From Bradyrhizobium sp. CSA112 (GTDB taxonomy: Bacteria; Pseudomonadota; Alphaproteobacteria; Rhizobiales; Xanthobacteraceae), in contig NZ_JAACFS010000011.1 in NCBI RefSeq assembly GCF_029051645.1, forward strand, positions 62,001 through 126,000: 64,000 bases of DNA, given 5' to 3'. The position numbers were made by a program, and so were the translations under genes. This document shows positions 8,929-17,692 of this stretch, piece after piece. The notes under the pieces were generated by a model. That model did not search any database, was not told where the DNA came from, and saw nothing but the letters and a program-made list of their open reading frames with translations. Numbering within the stretch: the first letter of the stretch is position 1; each line of letters starts with the position of its first letter.

Positions 8929-8936
8929 GAGTGCAA

Positions 8937-9722
8937 CTACCTCGCCGCCACCGTCGTCGCCGCGCCCGTCGGCAGGCTCGTCAGCAGCGCGTGCAGCGTG
9001 CTGATCGTCGAATGATCGGCGATGCCGTCGACGCGCGCGGGACGGAAGTGGCGCTGGAACGCGGTAACTACTTCCATGGTCGGGCCGTCGAACTTGCCGG
9101 TGGTCGGGACTTTGTAGCCGTATTTGGCAAGCGCCATCTGCAGGCCTGCGACGTCGTCGCTGATGCTGCCGAGTTTGAGCGTTTCGCCGCGCACGATCGG
9201 CGCCGGCTGCACCCAATGTCCGACGCCGGAATTCGCCAGCGAATGCCACGGAAACTTTTCTCCGGGATCCTTCTTGCGCGCCGGGGCGACGTCGGAATGC
9301 GCGAGCACGCGATGCGAAGGAATTTTGCGGCGTAGCATGATGCCGCGGCACAGCGCGATCACGGCGGCGATCTGGCGCAGCGGGAAGTCCGGATAGCCCC
9401 AGTCGTGGCCGCGGTTGATGATCTCGATCCCGATCGAGCAGGAATTGATGTCTTCCTCGCCGGCCCAGGAGGAGACGCCGGCGTGCCAGGCGCGCTTGGC
9501 TTCCGGCACGCATTGCACGATGCGGCCGTCTTCCAGCACGATGTAATGCGCTGAAACGTCGGTGCCGGGGGTGCAGAGCTGGGCAATCGCGCCTTGCACG
9601 TCCGGCATGCCAGTGTAGTGCAGCAGGATCATATCGGCGAGGCGGCCGTTGTTGCGCTCGCCATAGTTCGGCGACGCGATGACGTCGGAAGCAATCGATG
9701 AATCGGGAGTAAAAGTCTTCAT
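8937..9722 (-). CDS. N-acetylmuramoyl-L-alanine amidase (AmpD/AmiD type)
   Basis: A 261-residue amidase_2 protein that cleaves the bond between MurNAc and L-Ala in peptidoglycan or its fragments. Zinc-site motifs are visible: MILLHYTGM (His near residue 29), HAGVSSWAG and HSDVAPARKKDPGEKFPW. The C-terminal 70 residues form a PG_binding_1 domain (LKLGSISDDVAGLQMALAKYG). No signal peptide is seen from the ATG at 9722. An upstream in-frame start at 9803 adds 27 residues without family similarity. It is divergent from rsmH, and its peptidoglycan function matches the neighbouring dcw cluster. Confidence 0.88.
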   Translation of the reverse strand: MKTFTPDSSIASDVIASPNYGERNNGRLADMILLHYTGMPDVQGAIAQLCTPGTDVSAHYIVLEDGRIVQCVPEAKRAWHAGVSSWAGEEDINSCSIGIEIINRGHDWGYPDFPLRQIAAVIALCRGIMLRRKIPSHRVLAHSDVAPARKKDPGEKFPWHSLANSGVGHWVQPAPIVRGETLKLGSISDDVAGLQMALAKYGYKVPTTGKFDGPTMEVVTAFQRHFRPARVDGIADHSTISTLHALLTSLPTGAATTVAAR

Positions 9723-10269
9723 GTCGGCGTTGGCCCTGGGAACGGGAAGGGCGCGTTGACGCCTCGAATCAATACCAGCAGATGCGAACGGACCAGAAGC
9801 CATTTTTTGGACCCAAACCGGGCGGGAGAACGGCAGTATCGTGTTATAAGTGGCAATACCATTTACTATTCATTTACCTCGTGCGTGCGCAATCCGGTGG
9901 CCGAGTTCCATCACGCATTTTGACCGGGTGTGTGCGGGGCGCATCACCATTTTTCGGCGTCTATAAAGGCGCGCAAAACCTTAATCGAACCATCAACGCT
10001 TTCTTAACGCTAAGTGCCGTTACTAAGTGGTGAAGAGCCGAACCGGGTTGGGGACGGCCGAAGCCCTCTTTCGCGCTCGAAATGCCATGGCAACCCAGCA
10101 AATTCCGTCTGGAAATGAGCGGGCGCGAGGCCGGGCAGAAGGCAGCAATCGCGCCGAGTCGCGGCCGTTGGGCCGGAACAGCCCGGCGAAGCGCAGAGAT
10201 TTGAGGCGCAATGGGCTCGTTCGCGTCCAGTTTTCGTACCATCGACTGCAAAGCGCCGGGGGACGGCGC
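9723..10269. other. Gene-free 547-base leader of the dcw cluster
   Basis: No credible gene is seen in either direction, and in particular no MraZ. The stretch 9838-9880 is AT-rich, and 9981-10030 contains TTAA-type motifs and two TAAGTG copies 13 bases apart. The rsmH frame is open back to 10027 but the upstream part has no family similarity. This is the obvious place for the main dcw promoter and a long 5' leader. Confidence 0.55.
9993..10007. promoter_or_regulatory. CtrA-like site (imperfect), rsmH upstream
   Basis: TCAA-N7-TTAA differs by one base from the alphaproteobacterial CtrA full-site consensus TTAA-N7-TTAA, and another TTAA lies at 9981. It is 263 bases before the rsmH start. This is a weak candidate. 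Confidence 0.25.
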
Positions 10270-11265
10270 ATGAGCCCGGCTGCGCCGCGTCATGTCTCGG
10301 TGCTCGGCCGCGAGGCGGTCGAGATGCTCAACCCCAAAGACGGCGGCATCTATGTCGACGCGACCTTCGGCGCCGGCGGCTACAGCCGCACGATCCTTAG
10401 CGTCGCGGGAACCCGAGTCATCGGCATCGACCGCGACCGGTCAGCGATTACCGGCGGGTTCGATCTGGTCGAGCAGTCGGAGGGACGGCTGACCCTGGTC
10501 GAGGACCGATTCTCCAACCTTGCGGACGTCTGCGCGGCGCAAGGCGTCGCTGCGGTGGATGGCGTCGTGATGGATGTCGGCGTTTCCTCGATGCAGCTCG
10601 ATCAGGCCGAACGCGGCTTCTCGTTCCGGCTCGGCGGTCCGCTCGACATGCGGATGGGCCATGACGGCCCGACCGCAGCCGATGTCGTGGCGAAGGCCTC
10701 CGAAGCCGATCTCGCCAACATCATCTACATCTTCGGCGAAGAGCGCCATTCGCGCGCGGTGGCGCGCGCCATCGTCGCCGCGAGGAAAGAGGCGCCGATC
10801 ACGACCACGCAGGCGCTGGCCGATATCGTCGGCAAGGTGGTGCGCTCCAAGCCGAACGAGATTCATCCGGCGACGCGCACGTTCCAGGGCTTGCGGATTT
10901 TCGTCAACGCCGAGCTCGACGAGCTGCATCTGGCGCTGGTGGCGGCCGAGCGGGTGTTGAAGCCCGGCGGCCGGCTTGTGGTCGTGTCGTTCCATTCGCT
11001 GGAAGACCGCATCGTCAAGGATTTCTTCAATGCGCGCGGCAAGACCGGCGGCGGATCGCGACACTTGCCCGAAGTTGCGCGAGTCCCGCCGAGTTTTCAG
11101 ATCCTGACCAAACGCCCGGTCACACCAGGTGAAGCGGAAGTGGCCGCCAATCCGCGCGCGCGTTCCGCGAAACTGCGCGCTGCCGAGCGGACGGATGCGC
11201 CCGCGCATGCCGCAGGCCGCCTGCCGGGCTGGCCCAATCTCGCCGATGTCATGAGGGGAGGCTGA
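10270..11265 (+). CDS. rsmH: 16S rRNA (cytosine1402-N4)-methyltransferase
   Basis: RsmH (MraW) methylates N4 of C1402 in the 16S rRNA P-site using S-adenosylmethionine. The 331-residue protein starts MSPAAPRHVSVLGREAVEML, carries the SAM-binding segment YVDATFGAGGYSR and later FHSLEDRIVKDFF, both family hallmarks. The open frame begins at a GTG at 10027, but the conserved start is the ATG at 10270 after a G-rich stretch. It opens the dcw cluster and is followed 2 bases later by ftsL. Confidence 0.96.
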   Translation: MSPAAPRHVSVLGREAVEMLNPKDGGIYVDATFGAGGYSRTILSVAGTRVIGIDRDRSAITGGFDLVEQSEGRLTLVEDRFSNLADVCAAQGVAAVDGVVMDVGVSSMQLDQAERGFSFRLGGPLDMRMGHDGPTAADVVAKASEADLANIIYIFGEERHSRAVARAIVAARKEAPITTTQALADIVGKVVRSKPNEIHPATRTFQGLRIFVNAELDELHLALVAAERVLKPGGRLVVVSFHSLEDRIVKDFFNARGKTGGGSRHLPEVARVPPSFQILTKRPVTPGEAEVAANPRARSAKLRAAERTDAPAHAAGRLPGWPNLADVMRGG

Positions 11266-11267
11266 TC

Positions 11268-11660
11268 ATGCGGATCATCCACTTCCTCGTCATCGGCGTT
11301 CTGGTGTTCGCGGCGGCTTACGTCTACCGGATCAAGATGGAATCGACCTCGCGTGTCGAGCGTGTGCTGCGGCTCAACGCCGAGATCCGCGAGCAGCGCG
11401 ACGCCATCGCGGCGCTGCGTGCGGAATGGGCCAAGCTCGATGCGCCGCTGCGGCTGCAAGGGCTGACCGAACGCCACCTCGGCCTGAAGCCGCTGAACGC
11501 CACGCAGTATGATCAGTTGAGGAATCTGCCGGAGCGGCCGCCGGCCTTTGCGAGGCCCGGCGCGCCCGATCCGATTGGCGCGATGATCAACACCATCGAG
11601 GCGGCCGCCGAAGCACCGCCGACAACCGGGTCCGTGCCCAAGCCGGGAGATCAGCAATGA
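11268..11660 (+). CDS. ftsL: Cell division protein FtsL
   Basis: A 130-residue bitopic division protein: one membrane helix at residues about 4-20, then a coiled-coil stretch (RVERVLRLNAEIREQRDAI and on to residue 65), then a short proline-rich tail. FtsL forms a periplasmic coiled-coil complex with FtsB and FtsQ that activates FtsW-FtsI. Sequence conservation is low in this family, so identification rests on topology, the LxAEW-like heptads, and position between rsmH and ftsI. Its stop overlaps the ftsI start (ATGA). Confidence 0.88.
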   Translation: MRIIHFLVIGVLVFAAAYVYRIKMESTSRVERVLRLNAEIREQRDAIAALRAEWAKLDAPLRLQGLTERHLGLKPLNATQYDQLRNLPERPPAFARPGAPDPIGAMINTIEAAAEAPPTTGSVPKPGDQQ

Positions 11661-13408
11661 CAGGCCGCGCGCTTGCCAACCTCAGGAGGCCCGCGGAACC
11701 GTGGCGGCAGCGGTTGATCCGCAGCCTGCTCTACGGGCGCGACGTCGACCGCGCCGCCAAGGCGCGGGCCCGCGTGGGGCTTGCGATCCTGCTGTTTGCG
11801 GCGATCTATGCGGTGCTGGCCGGACGTCTGGTGATGTTCGCGGTCGGCGCCGACAGCCACGGCGCGCGCCGCACCGCCTCGCAGGACGCGATTGCGACCG
11901 CGCGGCCGGATATCGTCGATCGCAACGGCGAGGTGCTGGCGACCGACGTCAAGGCGCCGAGCCTGTTCGGCGAGCCCAGGCGCATCATCGACAAGGACGA
12001 GGCAATCGAGCTCCTGACCGCGGCGCTGCCAGACCTCGACACCGCGGAGGCGCGCACGCGCCTGTCGTCGCGCAAGGGATTTGTGTGGCTGAAGCGCGAG
12101 ATCACGCCAAAACAGCAGCACGACATTCACAAGCTCGGCATTCCCGGCATCGGATTCCTGCGCGAGAACAAGCGCGTCTATCCGACCGGCGCCGCGGTGG
12201 CGCATCTGATCGGCCTCGTCAACATCGACAACGCGGGCATCGCCGGGATGGAGAAGTGGCTGGACAATAACGGTCTGGCCGATTTGCACCGCGCGGGTTT
12301 CGCCACCGATCGGCTGCAGAAGCCGGTGGAACTGTCGATCGACCTGCGCGTCGAGCACGCGCTTCGCGACGAACTCTTGAAGGCGAAGGAAAAATACAAG
12401 GCGAAGGCGGCTTCCGGCCTCGTCTCCAACGTCCGGACCGGCGAGATCGTGGCCCTGGTGTCGCTGCCGGATTTCGATCCGAACAATCCGAAGGAGGCGC
12501 ACGATCCCGAGCGCATCAACCGCCTGACCACCGGCGTGTTCGAGATGGGCTCGACCTTCAAGGCGCTGACGCTGGCGATGGCGCTGGATTCCGGCAAGGC
12601 CAACCTCAACACGCTCTATGACGGGCGCGGGGCGCTGAAGTTCGGCAAGTTCACCATTCACGACACCCATCCGGTCGGCCGCGCGATCACGCTGTCGGAA
12701 GTGTTTACGTTCTCCTCGAACGTCGGCGCGGCCAAGATCGCGCTTGCGCAGGGCGTCGAGGCGCACAAGGCGTTCCTGAAGAAGCTCGGCCAGATGGACC
12801 GGTTGCGCACCGAACTGCCGGAAAGCGCCTCGCCGATCGTGCCGAAGCGCTGGACCGAACTCAACACCATCACGGCGGCTTTCGGTCATGGCATCGCGGT
12901 GGCGCCTCTGCAGGCGGTGATGGGCATTAACGCCTGCATCAATGGCGGTCTCCTGATTCCCCCGACCTTCCTCAAGCGGTCGGAAGAGGAAGCGAGGGCG
13001 ATCGCCAAGAAGGTGCTCAGAACCGAAACCTCCGACAAGATGCGCTATCTGATGCGGCTGAACGCCGAGATCGGAACCGCCAAGAAGGCCGACGTGAAGG
13101 GCTATTATATCGGCGGCAAGACCGGCACCTCGGAAAAGGTCGTCAACGGTCGCTATTCCAGGAAGCAGGTGCTCAACTCGTTCACGGCGATCATTCCGGC
13201 CGACAATCCGCAGTACCAGTTGCTGGTCATGCTGGACGAGCCGAAGGCGCTGCCGGAAACCCATGGCTTCATCACCTCGGGCTGGAACGCGGTGCCGACC
13301 GGCGGCAAGGTGATTGCCCGCATCGGCCCGCTGCTGGGCATCGAGCCGCGCTTCGACCTGCCGCCGTCCGACCGCCTTATTCTTGCGGCATCGAAGACAA
13401 CCCAGTAA
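11657..13408 (+). CDS. ftsI: Septal peptidoglycan transpeptidase FtsI (PBP3)
   Basis: A class B penicillin-binding protein of 583 residues that cross-links septal peptidoglycan in the periplasm together with FtsW. It has a cytoplasmic basic start, one membrane anchor (about residues 36-58), a PBP dimerisation domain, then a transpeptidase domain. The active-site Ser is in STFK (residues 299-302), SSN is at 353-355 and KTGT at 488-491. It is translationally coupled to ftsL by a 4-base overlap, and murE follows by about 50 bases. Confidence 0.97.
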   Translation: MTGRALANLRRPAEPWRQRLIRSLLYGRDVDRAAKARARVGLAILLFAAIYAVLAGRLVMFAVGADSHGARRTASQDAIATARPDIVDRNGEVLATDVKAPSLFGEPRRIIDKDEAIELLTAALPDLDTAEARTRLSSRKGFVWLKREITPKQQHDIHKLGIPGIGFLRENKRVYPTGAAVAHLIGLVNIDNAGIAGMEKWLDNNGLADLHRAGFATDRLQKPVELSIDLRVEHALRDELLKAKEKYKAKAASGLVSNVRTGEIVALVSLPDFDPNNPKEAHDPERINRLTTGVFEMGSTFKALTLAMALDSGKANLNTLYDGRGALKFGKFTIHDTHPVGRAITLSEVFTFSSNVGAAKIALAQGVEAHKAFLKKLGQMDRLRTELPESASPIVPKRWTELNTITAAFGHGIAVAPLQAVMGINACINGGLLIPPTFLKRSEEEARAIAKKVLRTETSDKMRYLMRLNAEIGTAKKADVKGYYIGGKTGTSEKVVNGRYSRKQVLNSFTAIIPADNPQYQLLVMLDEPKALPETHGFITSGWNAVPTGGKVIARIGPLLGIEPRFDLPPSDRLILAASKTTQ

Positions 13409-13457
13409 GGCGTATGTTACGCGCGCCGCGCTGCGCGCCGGGCCGGACTGGAGCACT

Positions 13458-14915
13458 ATGAAACTTCGCGAACTCTTCAGCGATGACGCTGCGATCGAGC
13501 CGCAGGCGGAAGCTGTCGATGTGAAAGGTCTTAGCGTCGACAGCCGCGCGGTGAAGCCGGGCGACCTGTTCTTTGCGCTCGCCGGCAGCAAGACCGACGG
13601 TTCCCGGTTTATCGATGCGGCGATAAACGCGGGCGCGGTTGCAGTAGCAGGTGACCGCGCTTCGCCGGACCGCCGCGTGCCGTTCATCGTCACGCTAAAT
13701 TCGCGCCGGGCGCTGGCGCTGGCCGCGGCGCGATTCTATCCGCGGCAGCCCGCGACCATCGCGGCGGTGACCGGGACCAGCGGCAAGACCTCGGTCGCCG
13801 CGTTCACGCGCCAGATCTGGGAACGGCTCGGCCACGCTTCCGCCAGCATCGGCACCATCGGCCTCGTTTCGCCAAAGCGCACGGTCTACGGCTCGCTGAC
13901 GACGCCGGACCCGATCGCGCTTCACAGGCAGCTCGACGAGATCGCGGGCGAGGGCGTCACGCATCTGGCCTTCGAGGCATCCTCGCACGGGCTCGACCAG
14001 TTCAGGCTCGACGGCGTACGCATCGCCGCCGGCGGCTTCACCAATCTCACGCGCGACCACATGGATTATCATCCCGATGTCGCGCACTACCTCGCCGCCA
14101 AGCTGCGGCTGTTCCGCGATCTCGTTGCGCCAGGCGGCGTGGCGGTGATCTCGGCCGATCATGATTGCTCGCCGGAGGTGATTGACGCGGCGAGGTTACG
14201 ATCCCTGCGGATCATCGACGTCGGCCGCAACGCGGATGGCGAGGGTGAAGGCATCCGCCTCGTTGGTGCGATGGTCGAAGGATATGCCCAGAACCTTGCA
14301 CTGGCGCATCGCGGGCGCAGTTACACCGTCAAGTTGCCGCTGGTCGGCGAATTCCAGATCGAGAACGCGCTGGTTGCCGCCGGGCTCGCGATCGGCACCG
14401 GCAGCGAGCCGGCCGAGGTGTTCGCTACGCTCGACCATCTCGAAGGCGCCAAGGGGCGGCTGGAGCGGGTCGGCGAGCACAATGGCGCGCCGATCTTTGT
14501 CGATTATGCGCACAAGCCGGACGCGCTGGCGAAGGCGCTGCAGGCGCTGCGGCCCTACGCCAAACGCAAGCTTGTCGTTATCTTCGGGGCCGGCGGTGAC
14601 CGTGACGCCGGCAAGCGCCCGATCATGGGCGCGATTGCGGCCGAGAATGCCGACCAGGTCATCGTCACCGACGACAATCCGCGCAGCGAAAATCCGGAAG
14701 CCATCCGCGCCGCTATTCTGGCAACGGCGAAGGGCGCCAGCGACATCGGCGATCGTGCTGAAGCGATCAGGGCCGGGATATCGGCGCTGCAGCCCGGCGA
14801 CGCGCTCTTGATCGCCGGCAAGGGTCACGAGACCGGCCAGATCGTCGGCGACAAGGTTTTGCCTTTTAGCGATCACGAGGCGGTGGCGGCCGTGCTGGCG
14901 GCGAGGGTGGCATGA
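13458..14915 (+). CDS. murE: UDP-MurNAc-tripeptide ligase (meso-DAP adding)
   Basis: MurE adds meso-diaminopimelate to UDP-MurNAc-L-Ala-D-Glu in the cytoplasm with ATP. The 485-residue protein shows the N-terminal Mur domain (VDSRAVKPGDLFFALAG), ATP-binding TGTSGKTS near residues 105-112, and VDYAHKPDAL. The DDNPRSENP motif (DNPR) marks meso-DAP rather than lysine specificity. An ATG at 13458 fits the family start; the frame is open further upstream into ftsI but that portion is not MurE-like. Its stop overlaps the murF start by 4 bases. Confidence 0.97.
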   Translation: MKLRELFSDDAAIEPQAEAVDVKGLSVDSRAVKPGDLFFALAGSKTDGSRFIDAAINAGAVAVAGDRASPDRRVPFIVTLNSRRALALAAARFYPRQPATIAAVTGTSGKTSVAAFTRQIWERLGHASASIGTIGLVSPKRTVYGSLTTPDPIALHRQLDEIAGEGVTHLAFEASSHGLDQFRLDGVRIAAGGFTNLTRDHMDYHPDVAHYLAAKLRLFRDLVAPGGVAVISADHDCSPEVIDAARLRSLRIIDVGRNADGEGEGIRLVGAMVEGYAQNLALAHRGRSYTVKLPLVGEFQIENALVAAGLAIGTGSEPAEVFATLDHLEGAKGRLERVGEHNGAPIFVDYAHKPDALAKALQALRPYAKRKLVVIFGAGGDRDAGKRPIMGAIAAENADQVIVTDDNPRSENPEAIRAAILATAKGASDIGDRAEAIRAGISALQPGDALLIAGKGHETGQIVGDKVLPFSDHEAVAAVLAARVA

Positions 14916-16294
14916 GCACGACGCCATTGTGGACCATTGCCGAAGTCGCGCAGGCGCTGGGGCTGTCCGGCGAATACCCCGCCACGCCGATTGATTTCGT
15001 CACGCAGGACAGCCGTCTGGTGAAACCCGGCTGCCTGTTCGTGGCATTGAGCGGCACGCCGAGCGGCGGCTTCATCTCCAGCTTCGCCAGCGCACGCGAC
15101 GGCTGGGAATTCGCCGAAAAGGCCGAGGCGGCCGGCGCGGTGGCGATGATCGTTCCACACCGAATTGCCGGCGTGAGTGTTCCCCAATTGGTGGTCGGGG
15201 ACACGCTGATCGATGGCCTGTGGGGCCTTGCGCGCGCGGCGCGGGCGCGGTTCAAGGGCCCGGTGATCGGCCTGACCGGCAGCGCCGGTAAGACCAGTAC
15301 CAAGGAATTCCTCGCCGCCTACCCGAACGCCTATGCCAGTCCGAGCAGTTTCAACAATTTCTGGGGCGTGCCGCTGACGCTGTGCAATGCCAGTCCCGCC
15401 GCGAGCGTCTGGGTGGTCGAAATGGGCATGAACCAGATCGGCGAGATCGCGCGGCTCAGCGAACTGACCAGGCCGACGGTCGCTCTTGTCGTGAACGTGC
15501 AACCGGTGCATCTGGAAAAGCTCGGCAGCCTGGAAGCGATCCGGCGCGAGAAGGTCAGCATCGCGCAAGGTCTGCCAAAGGGCGGCGTGCTGGTGTTGCC
15601 TGGGGATGTCGAGGCGCCGGAATGGAACGGCAGGGTCGTTCGCTTCGGCGAGGGATCCGATGTGCGGGAGCTGAACCACGCGGCCCAGGGCGAGAGCTGG
15701 AACGTCACAGCGCAGGTGAACGGCGGGCCAATCGAATTCGGCCTGACGCCCGGCGCACCGCATCGCCTGCAAAACGCATTGGCTGCGCTGGCGTCCATCC
15801 ATGCCGCCGGGCTCGAACCCGCGGCGCTGGCCACAGAACTCAGCCGTGTCGGCATCATGACCGGCCGCGGCGTGGAGCAGGCGGCCCATGGCGTCACCGT
15901 GATCGACGACAGTTTCAACGGCAACCCGGCCAGCATGGTGGCCGCGCTCGGCAGCCTGAAAGCACGGCCGGTGAAGGCAGGCCGGCGCGTCGCCATTCTC
16001 GGCGACATGCTGGAATTGGGCGCTGATGCGCCTGCCTATCACGAGAAGCTCGCGACCGACCTGCCCGGCATTGACGGCATTTACTGCGTCGGCCCGCTGA
16101 TGCGCCATTTATACGATCTCGTGCCGGCGGAGCGGGCGCTCGGCTGGCATGAAGACCCGGCTACGCTCGATCCCCAACAAATCGCCGCATTGCTGCGGGA
16201 CGGGGACGTGGTGGTCGTCAAGGGCAGCAAAAAGATGTTCTGGGTGAACAAGTTTGTGCCAAGGCTGCTGGCCGCCTTGCAGGCAAAGGCGTAA
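14912..16294 (+). CDS. murF: UDP-MurNAc-pentapeptide synthetase
   Basis: MurF joins D-Ala-D-Ala to UDP-MurNAc-tripeptide, completing the cytoplasmic precursor. The 460-residue ligase has the substrate domain (DFVTQDSRLVKPGCLFVAL), the ATP loop GLTGSAGKTSTKEFL near residues 119-133, VEMGMNQIGEIARL, and the C-terminal domain with DDSFNGNPASM. The start is coupled to murE (ATGA overlap). After the stop there are 182 bases before mraY with no gene, mostly GC-rich leader. Confidence 0.97.
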   Translation: MSTTPLWTIAEVAQALGLSGEYPATPIDFVTQDSRLVKPGCLFVALSGTPSGGFISSFASARDGWEFAEKAEAAGAVAMIVPHRIAGVSVPQLVVGDTLIDGLWGLARAARARFKGPVIGLTGSAGKTSTKEFLAAYPNAYASPSSFNNFWGVPLTLCNASPAASVWVVEMGMNQIGEIARLSELTRPTVALVVNVQPVHLEKLGSLEAIRREKVSIAQGLPKGGVLVLPGDVEAPEWNGRVVRFGEGSDVRELNHAAQGESWNVTAQVNGGPIEFGLTPGAPHRLQNALAALASIHAAGLEPAALATELSRVGIMTGRGVEQAAHGVTVIDDSFNGNPASMVAALGSLKARPVKAGRRVAILGDMLELGADAPAYHEKLATDLPGIDGIYCVGPLMRHLYDLVPAERALGWHEDPATLDPQQIAALLRDGDVVVVKGSKKMFWVNKFVPRLLAALQAKA

Positions 16295-16476
16295 ACTGGC
16301 CGCACTTGACGGCTGTTGTTTCCGCCAGACGCGATTCGTCAATACCCCATGCCTGAGCAAGATTTGCTTGGTTTGAGGATGAAAACGATTATCAAGGCGT
16401 TCCCGGAACGAACGCGCTCCCGGAGCGCTTCCCGTTAAGGACGGCGCAACCAAGCCGCGTGATAGGGCCTACCTGA

Positions 16477-17583
16477 ATGTTTTACTGGCTGATCGAGCTT
16501 TCCAACACCGTTCCCGGTTTTGGTATCTTCCGCGGCGCGTTCAACGTGTTTCGCTACATCACTTTCCGCACCGGCGGGGCGATGGTGACGGGCGCGCTGT
16601 TCGTATTCCTGTTCGGGCCCTGGATCATCGATCATCTGCGGCTGAGGCAAGGCAAAGGCCAACCGATCCGCACCGATGGCCCGCAATCGCACCTGATCTC
16701 CAAGAAGGGCACGCCGACGATGGGCGGGCTGATGATCCTGTCGGGCCTCGTGGTGGCGACGCTGTTATGGGCCAATCCGCTCAACCCCTACGTCTGGATC
16801 GTGCTGGCGGTGACGCTCGGCTTCGGCTTCGTCGGATTTTACGACGACTATTTGAAGGTGACTAAACAGAGCCATAGTGGCTTTGCCGGCAAGCTGCGGC
16901 TCCTGATCGAAGCGGTGATTGCGCTCGCGGCCTGCTACGCGCTGGTGCGGCTCGGCCGCGACGCAACCTCGACCTCGCTTGCGATACCCTTCCTGAAAGA
17001 CGTGGTGATCAATTTCGGTTGGTTCTTCATCATCTTCGGCGCGTTCGTGATCGTCGGCGCCGGTAACGCGGTCAATCTGACCGATGGTCTCGACGGGCTT
17101 GCGATCGTGCCTGTCATGATCGCCGCCGCCAGCTTCGGCATGATCTCGTATCTGACCGGCAACGCGGTCTTCTCCGACTATCTGCAGATCAGGTACGTTG
17201 CCGGAACCGGTGAGCTCGCGGTGCTCTGCGGCGCGGTGCTCGGCGCCGGCCTCGGATTCCTCTGGTTCAATGCACCGCCGGCCTCGATCTTCATGGGCGA
17301 TACCGGCTCGCTCGCGCTCGGTGGCATGCTCGGCGCCACTGCGGTCGCAGTAAAGCATGAGATCGTGCTCGCCGTGATCGGTGGGTTGTTCGTGCTGGAA
17401 GCCGTCTCCGTGATCGTGCAGGTGGCATCGTTCAAGCTGACCGGAAAACGCGTGTTCCGGATGGCGCCGCTGCATCACCATTTCGAGCAGAAGGGCTGGA
17501 CCGAGCCGCAGATCGTGATCCGGTTCTGGATCATTTCGGTGATGCTGGCACTGGCCGGCCTCTCCACGCTGAAGCTGCGCTGA
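16477..17583 (+). CDS. mraY: Phospho-MurNAc-pentapeptide transferase
   Basis: MraY transfers phospho-MurNAc-pentapeptide to undecaprenyl phosphate, making lipid I at the inner membrane. The 368-residue protein has about ten helices and the catalytic signatures GFYDDYLKV (Asp pair), NAVNLTDGLDGLA, the Mg-binding FMGDTGSLALGG and the histidine loop APLHHHFEQKGW. The family's usual length is about 360. A family A repeat separates it from murD. Confidence 0.97.
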   Translation: MFYWLIELSNTVPGFGIFRGAFNVFRYITFRTGGAMVTGALFVFLFGPWIIDHLRLRQGKGQPIRTDGPQSHLISKKGTPTMGGLMILSGLVVATLLWANPLNPYVWIVLAVTLGFGFVGFYDDYLKVTKQSHSGFAGKLRLLIEAVIALAACYALVRLGRDATSTSLAIPFLKDVVINFGWFFIIFGAFVIVGAGNAVNLTDGLDGLAIVPVMIAAASFGMISYLTGNAVFSDYLQIRYVAGTGELAVLCGAVLGAGLGFLWFNAPPASIFMGDTGSLALGGMLGATAVAVKHEIVLAVIGGLFVLEAVSVIVQVASFKLTGKRVFRMAPLHHHFEQKGWTEPQIVIRFWIISVMLALAGLSTLKLR

Positions 17584-17604
17584 TGATCGTGCATTTCTAC
17601 GGCC

Positions 17605-17680
17605 GTCATTCCGGAGGCCGCGCAGCGGCAATCCGGAATCTCGAGATTCCGGGTTCGTGCTTCGCACGCCCCGGAATGAC
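17605..17680. repeat. Palindromic repeat, family A copy A2
   Basis: A short form with outer arms GTCATTCCGGAGG and CCCCGGAATGAC around the core GGAATCTCGAGATTCCGGG. It lies between mraY and murD and ends 12 bases before the murD ATG, with the murD ribosome-binding site in those 12 bases. Confidence 0.85.
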
Positions 17681-17692
17681 CGTGGAGGCGTT

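Noticed and set aside
6477..8936. 819-residue open frame on the minus strand
   Set aside because: It is antisense to the PAS, YCII and sigma genes, has no family similarity and is explained by GC-rich third positions.
11651..13693. 680-residue minus-strand frame opposite ftsI
   Set aside because: It mirrors a firmly identified ftsI gene; composition is His/Arg/Gln-rich like other shadow frames.
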